32,860 bases of DNA from an uncultured Clostridia bacterium (GCA_944386345.1 CALXAR010000013.1:1-32860); one strand, 5' to 3'. Shown: positions 9,818 to 18,560, numbered from the stretch's first letter. Numbers and translations are program-made. The notes: generated from the letters alone by a model not told the origin.

Positions 9818-10829
9818 GCTAGATTTAACTTGTGACTTAAAGAATTTTATTAACAAAGATAAACAATATACTATACCAATATTTATTCCTCATAAGGGAT
9901 GTCCAAATAGCTGTATCTTTTGTAATCAAAAAAAGATAAGTGGACAAATTAAAAATGTTGATTTAAGCGATGTTGACAATATAATAAAAACATATCTTAG
10001 CTATTATAAAGACCTATCGAAGAAAATTGAAATTGCTTTTTTTGGTGGAAGCTTTACGGGTATTGATATAAATCTTCAGATTGATTACTTAAAAGTTGCA
10101 AAGAAATATATTGATAATGGAGAAGTTAATAGTATTAGACTTTCAACTAGACCAGATTATATTAGTGAAGAGATTTTAGTAATGCTAAAAGAATATGGTG
10201 TAGATACTATTGAGCTTGGAGTTCAATCTATGGATGATAAGATTTTGTCAATAGCTAAGAGGGGACATACATCACAAGATGTTATACGAGCTTCAAAGTT
10301 AATAAAAAAATACAACATTAGACTTGGACATCAGATTATGATTGGACTTCCAAATAGTACAATGGAAACAGAGATATATACAATAAAAGAATGTATAAAA
10401 TTAAAGCCAGCTCAGCTTAGAATATATCCAGTATATGTAATCGAAGATAGTGAGCTATATGATATGTATAATAGTAGAGAATATACTCCATTAAGTATAG
10501 CTGAGGCTGTAAAAAGATGTGTTGCAGTAGTTAAAGAATGTCAAAGTGAAAATGTAGCTATTATCCGCTTAGGACTTCAATCTACATCAGAAATTACATC
10601 TTCAAATTCAAATATTTTTGGCCCTGTATGTGACAATTTTGCAGAGTATGTTATATCGGCAATAATTAGAGAGCATATAGAGAAATATTTAAAAAAAGAC
10701 CAAAACAAAGATATAATAGTACATGTTCCAAGAAAATATGTTTCTGTTACAGTTGGACCTAAAAAGATTAATAAGATTTATTTTGAAAATAAATATAATG
10801 TTAGATATATTGTAAAAGGAGAGAAATAG
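9807..10829 (+). CDS. Elp3-type radical SAM protein
   Basis: A 340-residue radical SAM enzyme. The iron-sulfur cluster motif CPNSCIFC (Cys32, Cys36, Cys39) is complete and is followed by FFGGSFTGI and LSTRPDYI, typical of the Elp3-related branch. It lacks the acetyltransferase domain of true Elp3. Proteins of this type often follow rnc in Clostridia; the substrate is not established, and tRNA modification is only a guess. Start: TTG 9807 is preferred because GGAGGAG lies six bases upstream; a GTG at 9792 would overlap that site. It overlaps rnc and is followed at once by a glycosyltransferase gene. Confidence 0.8.
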   Translation: MEIKLDLTCDLKNFINKDKQYTIPIFIPHKGCPNSCIFCNQKKISGQIKNVDLSDVDNIIKTYLSYYKDLSKKIEIAFFGGSFTGIDINLQIDYLKVAKKYIDNGEVNSIRLSTRPDYISEEILVMLKEYGVDTIELGVQSMDDKILSIAKRGHTSQDVIRASKLIKKYNIRLGHQIMIGLPNSTMETEIYTIKECIKLKPAQLRIYPVYVIEDSELYDMYNSREYTPLSIAEAVKRCVAVVKECQSENVAIIRLGLQSTSEITSSNSNIFGPVCDNFAEYVISAIIREHIEKYLKKDQNKDIIVHVPRKYVSVTVGPKKINKIYFENKYNVRYIVKGEK

Positions 10830-11294
10830 ATGAAAAAAGTAATTTTTGCAGCAAGCTCTGGCGGACATTTGACAGAAATACTTAAATTACAAGAGCTATT
10901 TAAAGAGTATGATTATTTACTTGTTACAGAAAAAACTGACGTTACAAAGGAACTAGCAAGTAAATATAATATGAAGTTTATTAAATATGGCCCTTGTAAA
11001 AATAAAATAAAGTATGTTTTAACTATAATTGAAAATATATTTTCAACTATTAGAATTGTTATGAAGTTTAAACCAGATACTATAGTATCAACTGGTGCTC
11101 AAATAGGAGGCTTTTTTTGTTATGTAGGAAAGTTTTTTGGAGCTAAAGTTATTTACATTGAGACTATGGCAAAAATAAAAGAGCTATCTGGTACAGGGAA
11201 TAATGTGTATAAGATTGCTGACAAATTTTATGTTCAATGGAAAACTCTAGCAGATAAGTATGAAAAAGCAGAATATATAGGAAGGTTGATATAA
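10830..11294 (+). CDS. Alg14/PssD-type glycosyltransferase subunit
   Basis: A 154-residue protein like Alg14 of eukaryotes and PssD/CpsF-type proteins of capsule loci: the membrane-associated half of a two-part UDP-sugar transferase. Visible features are the N-terminal ASSGGHLTE loop, the hydrophobic stretch around 64-78, STGAQIGG, and an ending YIGRLI. It has no catalytic half of its own; the next gene, one base away, supplies it. Starts with ATG directly after the radical SAM stop, with GGAGAG overlapping the end of that gene. Sugar donor and acceptor cannot be read from the sequence. Confidence 0.85.
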   Translation: MKKVIFAASSGGHLTEILKLQELFKEYDYLLVTEKTDVTKELASKYNMKFIKYGPCKNKIKYVLTIIENIFSTIRIVMKFKPDTIVSTGAQIGGFFCYVGKFFGAKVIYIETMAKIKELSGTGNNVYKIADKFYVQWKTLADKYEKAEYIGRLI

Positions 11295-11295
11295 T

Positions 11296-11763
11296 ATGGT
11301 ATTAGTAACTGTTGGAACTCAAAAGCAATCATTTGATAGGCTTTTTAATTTAATAAGAAATAGTAAAGAATTAAAAAAAGAAGAACTAGTTGTACAAAGA
11401 GGATATACAAAGTGTAATAATAGCAAAAGAATAAAGGCTTTTGATTTTATTCCGCTAGATCAAATGGAAGACTACATTTCAAAAGCTGATTTGGTGATTT
11501 CTCATGGAGGAGTAGGTACAATATTTTCCGCAATTAAAAAAGGAAAAAAGGTAATTGCTGTTCCAAGACTTGCAAAATATGGAGAGCATATAAACGATCA
11601 TCAGATTGAAATATGTGAAGCTTTAGAAAAGGAAGGATATATTTTATATTATAAAGATGAAATAGATGACTTTGATGAGCTAATTAAAAAAGCTAAAACG
11701 TCAAATTTTGAAAAATATGACTCAAATGATAATTATATACAAATACTAAGAAAAGAGATATAG
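11296..11763 (+). CDS. Alg13/PssE-type glycosyltransferase subunit
   Basis: A 155-residue protein like Alg13 and PssE/CpsG, the catalytic, nucleotide-sugar-binding half that docks on the Alg14-type partner. It shows MVLVTVGTQ at the start and the donor-binding ISHGGVGTIFSAIKKGKKVIAVPR followed by EHINDHQ, matching the C-terminal GT-B fold. Together with the previous gene it should add a sugar to a lipid-linked intermediate at the membrane. No polymerase, flippase or priming transferase lies nearby, so this pair is not part of a visible capsule locus. Confidence 0.87.
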   Translation: MVLVTVGTQKQSFDRLFNLIRNSKELKKEELVVQRGYTKCNNSKRIKAFDFIPLDQMEDYISKADLVISHGGVGTIFSAIKKGKKVIAVPRLAKYGEHINDHQIEICEALEKEGYILYYKDEIDDFDELIKKAKTSNFEKYDSNDNYIQILRKEI

Positions 11764-11774
11764 GAGGGATATAT

Positions 11775-12578
11775 GTGGATATACTAGAATTACAAAATAT
11801 TTCTAAAAATATTAGAAGAGATATAATAGATATGGTATATAATGCTAAATCAGGTCACCCTGGTGGCTCTCTTTCTTGTACAGATATACTTGTTGCAATT
11901 TTTCATGCTAGAATGAATTTAAATTTAGATGAAAATGGAAATAGAATTGATAAATTTATACTGTCAAAAGGACACTGTGCACCAGCATATTATGCTGTAC
12001 TTGCAAGTAAAGGATTTATTCCACACCAAGACTTAATTACTTTAAGAAAAATTGATAGTTATCTTGAGGGACATCCAACAAATAAAATTAACGGTGTAGA
12101 TGTGTCAAGTGGCTCTTTGGGACAGGGCTTATCAGTTGCAAACGGAATGGCTATTGCAAAAAAGCTAGATAAAGCAGATGGAAAAGTATATTGCCTACTA
12201 GGAGACGGAGAAATAGAAGAGGGACAAATATGGGAAGCATGTATGACAGCAAACAAATATAAATTAAATAATGTTATAGCTTTTCTAGACTATAATGGAT
12301 TGCAAATAGATGGAAACATAATAGATGTTAAAAGTGTTGATAACTTGAAAGAAAAATTTGAAGCTTTTGGATGGCATGTACAAGAAATAGACGGACATGA
12401 TTTTGAACAAATATTAAAGGCTATAGATAATACAGAAGATTCTAAAAAACCTAATATGATAATTGCTAAAACTATAAAAGGAAAAGGAATATCTTTTATG
12501 GAGAATAATGCTTCTTGGCATGGAAAAGCTCCAAATGATGAAGAGTATAAAATTGCAATAGAAGAACTTTCTAAATAG
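11775..12578 (+). CDS. Transketolase, N-terminal (ThDP-binding) subunit
   Basis: The N-terminal half of a split transketolase, 267 residues, which moves two-carbon units between sugar phosphates in the non-oxidative pentose phosphate pathway. Seen: SGHPGGSLSCTDI, LSKGHCAPAYYA, and the thiamine diphosphate motif GDGEIEEGQIWEA through FLDYNGLQIDG. Start is GTG at 11775 after GGAGGG; the ATG two bases earlier runs into a stop at once. The C-terminal half lies downstream, but unusually with another gene between. One could also consider a related sugar-phosphate enzyme such as a DXPS-like protein, but the length and motifs fit split transketolase best. Confidence 0.92.
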   Translation: MDILELQNISKNIRRDIIDMVYNAKSGHPGGSLSCTDILVAIFHARMNLNLDENGNRIDKFILSKGHCAPAYYAVLASKGFIPHQDLITLRKIDSYLEGHPTNKINGVDVSSGSLGQGLSVANGMAIAKKLDKADGKVYCLLGDGEIEEGQIWEACMTANKYKLNNVIAFLDYNGLQIDGNIIDVKSVDNLKEKFEAFGWHVQEIDGHDFEQILKAIDNTEDSKKPNMIIAKTIKGKGISFMENNASWHGKAPNDEEYKIAIEELSK

Positions 12579-12589
12579 GGAGGAGTATA

Positions 12590-13492
12590 ATGGAAAATTT
12601 ATCTAAAAAAGATATTAGTTTTAGATTAGATAAGATAAAAAATAAAGCAAGTGAAATAAATAACAAAATAGTAAAAAATAACGAGGAGTTTGACTCTAAA
12701 TATAATTTTGCTAAAAATATAGGAGTAAAGGTAGATGAATTAAAAGATACAAATGACAAAGTACAAGAAACACTTAATAACTACATAGAAAAAATAGACA
12801 CAATTATACAGAAGTATAATGATGAAGAGACTCAGGATGAAAATATAGAAGAGTATAAATTATTAAATAATATTTTGTATTTAGATGATATTAAACTTAA
12901 GAATATTAATGAGCTTGTAAAAGAAAATGAAGAATTAAAAACAAAACAGTATATAAATCTTATAGCATCCAAGGCAAATGATTTAATAAGGCAAGAAGAG
13001 CTTAAAGAGATAGACTCAAATATTAACAAGTTTTCAAAAGTTACCTTTTTAGATAAAGTTACAGGAAAATCAAAGATGAAAAAAGCAATGCTAGAGAACT
13101 ATAATCTAAAAAGAGTTGAAGTAATGAATAAAAAATATATTCCTGAAAATAAAAGCCTATATGAGATTGTTAGTATTACAAATAACTGCGGATATAAATC
13201 TGATGAAATAAATTGCTTTATTGAAAATATAGTTAATGAGTATAGCTTAGGAGAAATTGAGGTAACGGCTTTAACAACTTTAAATAAAGAAAGAAAAATT
13301 CCTTTCTTTTTCAATAAAGAATTTTTAAATACAATAAATGCAGAAAATACTACAATGTTAGATAGAATTAATTCAAAGAAAAATTCTAAGACTAAGCTAT
13401 CAGAATATGAAATGTATAATGATATGCTAATAAATGACGTAACAACACTAGAATTACTTAATTTTAATAATATAATTGAAGAGGTGAGCTAA
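12590..13492 (+). CDS. Coiled-coil protein of unknown function
   Basis: Not recognised. A 300-residue, Lys/Glu/Asn-rich, soluble-looking protein with no signal or membrane segment. The first ~150 residues have heptad-like helical character suggesting long coiled coils; a short basic stretch (KVTGKSKMKKAM near 165) follows, and the last third looks globular. It lies between the two transketolase halves: 11 bases after the first, with a good GGGAGG site, and overlapping the start of the second (TAATG). It must therefore be transcribed, and partly coupled in translation, with them. It may be an accessory or scaffolding protein, or an unrelated insertion. Confidence 0.8.
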   Translation: MENLSKKDISFRLDKIKNKASEINNKIVKNNEEFDSKYNFAKNIGVKVDELKDTNDKVQETLNNYIEKIDTIIQKYNDEETQDENIEEYKLLNNILYLDDIKLKNINELVKENEELKTKQYINLIASKANDLIRQEELKEIDSNINKFSKVTFLDKVTGKSKMKKAMLENYNLKRVEVMNKKYIPENKSLYEIVSITNNCGYKSDEINCFIENIVNEYSLGEIEVTALTTLNKERKIPFFFNKEFLNTINAENTTMLDRINSKKNSKTKLSEYEMYNDMLINDVTTLELLNFNNIIEEVS

Positions 13493-14397
13493 TGAAATCA
13501 ACAAGAAAAGCTTATGGAGAGTTTTTAGTAGATATAGGAAGCAATAAAGATGTGGTTGTACTTGATGCAGATCTGGCTACAGCAACTAAAACTGATATGT
13601 TTAAGAAAAAATATCCCCAAAGACATATAGATGTGGGAATTGCAGAGCAGGATTTGGTAGGTACTGCTTGTGGTTTAGCTTTAAGTGGTAAGACTGTATT
13701 TGCTTCAACATTTGCTATGTTTATGGCTGGAAGAGCATATGACCAGGTTAGAAATACAGCGGCATATTCTCATGTAAATGTAAATTTATGCGCAACACAT
13801 GCTGGCGTTATGGTAGGAGAAGATGGGCCAACACATCAATGTATAGAAGATGTAGCACTTATGAATGTTATTCCTACTATGAAGATACTATCTCCTGCAG
13901 ATGATATTAGTACTAAAAAAATATTATCACTATGTATGCAAGAGGATGGACCTAAGTATGTAAGACTTGGTAGAAGTGATGTTGAAGATATATATGATAA
14001 CACTTATGAGTTTAAAATAGGTGGTTCACATACTTTTGGAGATGGAGAAGATGGAACTATTTTTGCATATGGGCCTACAGTTAGTATTGCGTTAGAAGCT
14101 CAAAAAGAACTAGAGCAAAATGGTAAATATGTAAGAGTAGTTGATTTATATAGCATTAAGCCTGTGGATAAAGAGGCAATATTAAAATGCGCAAAAGAAA
14201 CAGAAAAACTAATCTCCATAGAAGATCACAGTATAATAGGTGGAATAGGAAGTATTATATCTAATATTTTATGTGAAGAATATCCAAAAAAGCTAGAAAA
14301 GGTAGGAATTCCTGACACATTTGGAAAATCAGGAAGCGCTAAAGAGGTATATAAATACTTTGGGCTTACTAAAGAAAATATTATTAGTAAATTTTAA
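13492..14397 (+). CDS. Transketolase, C-terminal subunit
   Basis: The C-terminal half of the split transketolase, 301 residues, containing the pyrimidine-binding domain (DVGIAEQDLVGTACGLALSG, whose Glu activates thiamine diphosphate) and the terminal transketolase_C domain (VRVVDLYSIKPVDKEAI). Its ATG overlaps the stop of the coiled-coil gene by one base, and GAGGTGAG lies just upstream. The active enzyme would be an N/C heterotetramer. It is the last gene of the rnc-led operon. Confidence 0.92.
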   Translation: MKSTRKAYGEFLVDIGSNKDVVVLDADLATATKTDMFKKKYPQRHIDVGIAEQDLVGTACGLALSGKTVFASTFAMFMAGRAYDQVRNTAAYSHVNVNLCATHAGVMVGEDGPTHQCIEDVALMNVIPTMKILSPADDISTKKILSLCMQEDGPKYVRLGRSDVEDIYDNTYEFKIGGSHTFGDGEDGTIFAYGPTVSIALEAQKELEQNGKYVRVVDLYSIKPVDKEAILKCAKETEKLISIEDHSIIGGIGSIISNILCEEYPKKLEKVGIPDTFGKSGSAKEVYKYFGLTKENIISKF

Positions 14398-14400
14398 ACA

Positions 14401-14436
14401 AAAACAGCTATTAATTATTGATTAATAGCTGTTTTT
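14401..14436. terminator. Bidirectional terminator between tkt and the HTH gene
   Basis: Perfect 15-bp stem AAAACAGCTATTAAT / ATTAATAGCTGTTTT, loop TATTG, with T-run on the plus strand and A-run on the other side, so it can serve both convergent transcripts. It overlaps the stop codon of the minus-strand HTH gene. Confidence 0.9.
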
Positions 14437-14674
14437 ATATGTTTAAATCTATATCATTAAATAATTCATCAGAGAAAAATTCTTCTAAAGATATTTCTAA
14501 TCCATAGCATACTCTATAAATAGTTAATAGCTTAGGATTACCACTGTCTCCAGAAATAATTGATTGTAAAGTTGATTGTGTTAAAAAACTTATATTTGCT
14601 AATTTATTTATGCTAATATTTTTTTCTTTACAAATATTTAATATTCGTGTCGAAATAGCTTTAGAAATTGTCAT
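14435..14674 (-). CDS. Small XRE-type HTH transcriptional regulator
   Basis: A 79-residue protein consisting almost only of a Cro/CI-type helix-turn-helix domain: ILNICKEKNISINKLANIS (helices 1-2), LTQSTLQSIISGDSG (recognition helix region), then LLTIYRVCYGLEISLEEFF. No sensor domain is present. AGGAAGTG precedes the ATG. It is divergent from the TM2 gene, and a palindrome in the shared intergenic region could be its binding site; its targets are otherwise unknown. Confidence 0.88.
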   Translation of the reverse strand: MTISKAISTRILNICKEKNISINKLANISFLTQSTLQSIISGDSGNPKLLTIYRVCYGLEISLEEFFSDELFNDIDLNI

Positions 14675-14722
14675 ATTTTCACTTCCTATGTTGTATTATA
14701 TCAACTTATTTGTTTAAACACA

Positions 14723-14766
14723 TAACGGTATATCGTTAACAGCAAAATGACAGGTTAGTATATAAT
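14723..14766 (+). promoter_or_regulatory. Palindrome and promoter-like sequence before the TM2 gene
   Basis: TAACG (14723-14727) and CGTTA (14734-14738) form an inverted repeat around GTATAT. TTAACA (14736-14741) and TATAAT (14761-14766) form a possible promoter, though with a long 19-base spacer. The palindrome touches the -35 position, so a repressor bound there, perhaps the divergent HTH protein, could block transcription. Confidence 0.4.
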
Positions 14767-14796
14767 ATGTATATATTAATTGTATAGGAGGATGTT

Positions 14797-15162
14797 ATGG
14801 AAGAGAAATTTTGTAAATTTTGTGGAGAAAAAATAGCAAAAGATGCTGTTTTGTGTCCTCATTGTGGAAGACAAGTAGAAGAATTAAAGAGCAGTAAGGC
14901 GGATCAACCAAATGTTATAATTAATAATTCTAATATGAATTCAAATGCCAATAACACAAATACAGGTGTAGGTCCAAATCAAAAAAATAAATGGGTTGCA
15001 CTTATATTATGCATATTTATTGGAATTTTTGGAGCACATAAGTTTTATGAAGGTAAAATTGGAATGGGAGTTTTATATTTATTTACTGGTGGACTATGTG
15101 GTGTTGGTGTAATTGTTGATTTTATTACACTACTATTTAAACCAAATCCATATTATGTATAA
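14797..15162 (+). CDS. Zinc-ribbon TM2 domain membrane protein
   Basis: A 121-residue protein. An N-terminal zinc ribbon (CKFCGEKIAKDAVLCPHCG, four Cys) is joined by an Asn-rich linker to a TM2 domain: two membrane helices around a short turn, with KNKWVALILCIFIGIFGAHKFYEGKIG and GGLCGVGVIVDFITLL pieces. AGGAGG precedes the ATG. TM2 proteins are widespread, but their biochemical role is unclear. It stands alone between the divergent HTH gene and a terminator. Confidence 0.88.
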   Translation: MEEKFCKFCGEKIAKDAVLCPHCGRQVEELKSSKADQPNVIINNSNMNSNANNTNTGVGPNQKNKWVALILCIFIGIFGAHKFYEGKIGMGVLYLFTGGLCGVGVIVDFITLLFKPNPYYV

Positions 15163-15175
15163 TAAAAAAATATTT

Positions 15176-15218
15176 ATCCAAAAAGATACAGAAAATGTGT
15201 CTTTTTGGATTTTTTTTA
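15176..15218 (+). terminator. Terminator after the TM2 gene
   Basis: A 14- to 15-bp stem with one G-U pair (5' arm from 15176, 3' arm ending 15210), loop near GAAAA, followed by a T-run. Strong. Confidence 0.9.
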
Positions 15219-15253
15219 TTTTATATATAATCTTGTCTTATGTTAAATATATC

Positions 15254-15282
15254 TTGCTTATAACTAAGTTTTATTATATAAT
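15254..15282 (+). promoter_or_regulatory. Promoter of the rarA operon
   Basis: TTGCTT (15254-15259), 17-base spacer, TATAAT (15277-15282), 34 bases before the rarA start. Confidence 0.75.
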
Positions 15283-15315
15283 AATTAAGAATAAATATAA
15301 TAGGAGAGGTGTGTA

Positions 15316-16572
15316 ATGGAACCACTTGCTTATAGAATGAAACCTACAAAACTAGAAGATTTTTATGGTCAAGAAGATATTGTAGGAAAAGACAAATTAT
15401 TATATAGATTAATTAAAGCTGATAAACTTACTTCTGCTATTTTTTGGGGACCACCAGGATGTGGAAAAACTTCACTTGCAAGAGTTATTGCTAGTACAAC
15501 TAAGAATAAGTTTGTTACACTAAATGCAACTACTTCTGGTGTAAATGATATAAAAGCTGTAGTAGATGAGGCTCAAAATATTTTTACTAATCCTACAGGT
15601 AAAGTAATACTATTTATAGATGAGATTCATAGATTTAATAAACTTCAGCAAGATGCACTTTTACCACATGTGGAAAAGGGTACCGTTATTTTAATTGGTG
15701 CTACAACTGAGAATCCATATTTTTCTGTAAATAAAGCTTTGATTTCAAGATCAACTATATTTAAGTTTAAAGAATTACAGAGTAAAGAGGTTATAAAAAT
15801 ACTTGAAAATTGTATTAAAGATAAAGAAAATGGCCTTGGAAACTATAATTTAGATGTATCTAAGGATGCACTAGATTATATTGCTCTATGTTCTAATGGA
15901 GATGTAAGAACGGCTTTAAATGCTCTTGAACTTGCTGTACTTACAACAGATATGGATGATAGTGGAAAAATTGTAATAAATATAGATGTTGCTATAAATT
16001 GTGTACAACAGAAAAAAGCAATCTATGATAAAACAGATGACTCACACTATGATGTTATCTCAGCATTTATAAAGTCAATGAGAGGCTCAGACCCGGATGC
16101 AACATTACATTACTTAGCAAGAATGCTAGATGCCGGAGAAGATCCAATGTTTATTGCTAGAAGAATAGTAATTCAGTCATCAGAAGATGTTGGACTTGCA
16201 AATAGTGATGCATTAAAAGTAGCCGTTGCTGCAATGAATGCTGTTCATCAAATAGGTATGCCAGAATCAAGAATAATTCTTGCACAAGCTGCATTAACTG
16301 TTGCTTTAAGTCCTAAATCTAATACGTCATATAGAGGCATTAATAAAGCACTAGAAGATGTTAAAACAAAAGATATAGGACAAGTTCCAATGCATATAAG
16401 AAATGCGGCTGTATCTGGAATGGAAGAGTTTGGATATGGAAATGGATATAAGTATCCTCATGATTACGATCACGGAAAAGTTGAGCAACAATATTTACCA
16501 GATAAATTAATTGGTGTTAAATATTTTGAGCCAAGAGAATGGGAGAATTTTTATGAAGAAGAGAAAAAATAA
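15316..16572 (+). CDS. rarA: Replication-associated recombination protein A (AAA+ ATPase)
   Basis: RarA (MgsA) is a clamp-loader-like AAA+ ATPase acting at stalled replication forks. The 418-residue length is normal. Walker A GPPGCGKT is at 45-52, Walker B ILFIDEIH at 98-105, sensor 1 in IGATTENPYFSVN, and sensor 2 in GDVRTALNALE; the C-terminal tetramerisation domain contains SMRGSDPDA and KYPHDY, both typical. GAGAGGTG lies upstream of the ATG. The next gene starts 20 bases before its stop. Confidence 0.96.
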   Translation: MEPLAYRMKPTKLEDFYGQEDIVGKDKLLYRLIKADKLTSAIFWGPPGCGKTSLARVIASTTKNKFVTLNATTSGVNDIKAVVDEAQNIFTNPTGKVILFIDEIHRFNKLQQDALLPHVEKGTVILIGATTENPYFSVNKALISRSTIFKFKELQSKEVIKILENCIKDKENGLGNYNLDVSKDALDYIALCSNGDVRTALNALELAVLTTDMDDSGKIVINIDVAINCVQQKKAIYDKTDDSHYDVISAFIKSMRGSDPDATLHYLARMLDAGEDPMFIARRIVIQSSEDVGLANSDALKVAVAAMNAVHQIGMPESRIILAQAALTVALSPKSNTSYRGINKALEDVKTKDIGQVPMHIRNAAVSGMEEFGYGNGYKYPHDYDHGKVEQQYLPDKLIGVKYFEPREWENFYEEEKK

Positions 16573-17869
16573 AAATTCATCTGTATTTTTAGACGAAGAA
16601 AAAAAACAAAATGTAGATTCATCAATTGATGATGATATAGCACAAGGAGTAGATATAGTAAACAGAAATAGAGAAGAATTAGAAAATCAGAGAAATAAAA
16701 GAATAGGAAAATTTGAAAGAAATGCAAATGGACAAATGATAGAACGTCCAAAAATCAGATACAATATTAATGTTAAAGCTATTGTAACTATAGTTGTATT
16801 TATAGTGATTGTTTGTTGGTTATTATATTCATATGGCCCTATTTTTGGAATTCATATGACTAGTATGTCAGAAAATATTGAAGACAATAAAATTGAGCTA
16901 GTTACTAAAGAAAGTGATATCTATGGTGAATTTAATGATGAATTATTTGTGTATTCAAACAATACAATAAGTACATATGATAATAACTGTAATTTGACGT
17001 GGTCGTATACTTTTTCTGAAAGTTTTTCTCCTAATATATATGTACAAGGACGCTATATGATTGTTACAAATAATTCGACAGGTATGATATATTTATTTCA
17101 AGGAAAAAATGAGATATTAAATAAAAAGATAGATGGAATAATAAAAAATGTTTTTCTTGATGATAAGGGTAACTTTGCTATTGAATATTCACTAGAAAAT
17201 GGATATAACAACATAATAGGAGTATATAATAAATCAGGAGAGAGTATATATGATGCATATTTAAGTCAGGAGAATATAATCTCACTTAAAATGCAAAATG
17301 ATGGAAAAAGGATAATATTTTGTGAGGCTGTAACTGATTCGTCAAATATTGGAATAAAATTTCGCCAAATAGATATATCAAAAAATGAGGGAGAACAAAT
17401 CACAGATATTTTAAAATTAGATAATAATTTCTTATATGATTTTATTGTAGAAGGAAAGATGATATATGCGCTATTAGACAACAGTATAGCTTCAATAGAT
17501 ATTGATAATGGAAATATAAATACTTTAAAAGAATTTGATAGTACACAAATGATTTTTGTTGCATTAAATAACGATTACTATACATATTTAGAAAGAGATA
17601 TTTCAGAAGATGCATATGTTGTAGAAAATATTGGATATTCAGGAAATAAAATAAGCTCAACCAAAATTGATGCTGTTCCTAAAGATATGATTAGTAGTAA
17701 TTGGATAAATTATTATATTTATCAAGATTATGTGTATATATTAAATAAGTGGGGTGTTGATTTAGGAAAAAGAGAAACTAATTTTACACCTAAAAAATGT
17801 GTGGTGTTTAATAATGATAAAAGCTTAGCTTTAATCTATACTAATAAGATATATATTGTTAATTTATAA
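16553..17869 (+). CDS. DUF5711-like membrane-anchored beta-propeller protein
   Basis: A 438-residue protein with a basic cytoplasmic N-terminus of about 75 residues, a single membrane helix (about 77-97) and a large extracytoplasmic part with repeated beta-strand patterns reminiscent of a propeller. It resembles the DUF5711 family of Firmicutes, for which no function is established. The ATG at 16553 has GGGAGA upstream and overlaps rarA by 20 bases; the in-frame GTG-type extension to 16511 is rejected because it lacks a binding site. The following gene is cvpA, a frequent partner of this family as I recall it. Confidence 0.7.
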   Translation: MKKRKNKNSSVFLDEEKKQNVDSSIDDDIAQGVDIVNRNREELENQRNKRIGKFERNANGQMIERPKIRYNINVKAIVTIVVFIVIVCWLLYSYGPIFGIHMTSMSENIEDNKIELVTKESDIYGEFNDELFVYSNNTISTYDNNCNLTWSYTFSESFSPNIYVQGRYMIVTNNSTGMIYLFQGKNEILNKKIDGIIKNVFLDDKGNFAIEYSLENGYNNIIGVYNKSGESIYDAYLSQENIISLKMQNDGKRIIFCEAVTDSSNIGIKFRQIDISKNEGEQITDILKLDNNFLYDFIVEGKMIYALLDNSIASIDIDNGNINTLKEFDSTQMIFVALNNDYYTYLERDISEDAYVVENIGYSGNKISSTKIDAVPKDMISSNWINYYIYQDYVYILNKWGVDLGKRETNFTPKKCVVFNNDKSLALIYTNKIYIVNL

Positions 17870-17880
17870 GGAGGGATTTT

Positions 17881-18513
17881 ATGTTTGTTTTACTTGATGT
17901 GATATTAGTTGCTTTAATTGCATTTGGAGCATTTAGAGGCTATAAAAAAGGGCTTGTTGGAGTAGTTGTAGGATTTGCATCTTTAATATTATCAATAATT
18001 CTTGCATTTGCTTTTCAGTCAATTGTTGCAGATGCTTTAGTTGATTCTGGTATAGGAGAAGCATTAACAGAAGTAGTACAAGAAAATATCCAGACAATGA
18101 TTGATAATGGAGAAAATGTAGAAGACTCATTTTATGGAAGTATAATTAATAGTACAATAACAGAAGATAAAGTAGGCCAGGCAGCTGAAGTTGTTACAGC
18201 TTTTGTTATGAAAGGTGTAAGCTTTATTGTAATCTTTTTAGCTGTAAGAATTATATGTTATATAATACAAATGGTTCTTAATGTTGTATTTAATTTACCT
18301 ATATTAAGTTCTATAAATCAAATGGGAGGAATTGCTGTTGGTGTTCTTTCTACATTAATTAAAGTATGGATATTACTTGCAATAATTTCATTTATTACAC
18401 CATTACCAATGTTTAATGGAATATCTGAATTTATTGATAGTACTTTTGTAATTAAATTCCTATATAATAATAATTTGTTAGTAACTATTATTAAAGCTGG
18501 ATTAAATATTTAG
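17881..18513 (+). CDS. cvpA: CvpA family membrane protein
   Basis: A 210-residue membrane protein with the CvpA pattern: an N-terminal LLDVILVALIAFGAFRGYKKGL, then three further hydrophobic helices (about 31-50, 103-130 and 150-175), with an acidic soluble insertion in between. In other bacteria CvpA is linked to colicin V export or envelope stress; the molecular role in Firmicutes is not settled. AAGGAGGG precedes the ATG and the gene follows the DUF5711-like gene by 11 bases. Confidence 0.85.
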   Translation: MFVLLDVILVALIAFGAFRGYKKGLVGVVVGFASLILSIILAFAFQSIVADALVDSGIGEALTEVVQENIQTMIDNGENVEDSFYGSIINSTITEDKVGQAAEVVTAFVMKGVSFIVIFLAVRIICYIIQMVLNVVFNLPILSSINQMGGIAVGVLSTLIKVWILLAIISFITPLPMFNGISEFIDSTFVIKFLYNNNLLVTIIKAGLNI

Positions 18514-18524
18514 TTAGTATAGTT

Positions 18525-18560
18525 AAATTAGAAGTTATGTGATTGCATAGCTTCTAATTT
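18525..18560 (+). terminator. Terminator-like hairpin after cvpA
   Basis: A 15-bp stem with one G-U pair (18525-18539 with 18546-18560), loop TGATTG. The T-run after it is interrupted (GCTTTT), so termination may be partial and comEA could receive read-through. Confidence 0.65.

Noticed and set aside
15113-15316. Plus-strand reading frame of 67 codons between the TM2 gene and rarA
   Set aside because: It starts inside the TM2 gene, runs across a strong terminator and the rarA promoter, and has no ribosome binding site.
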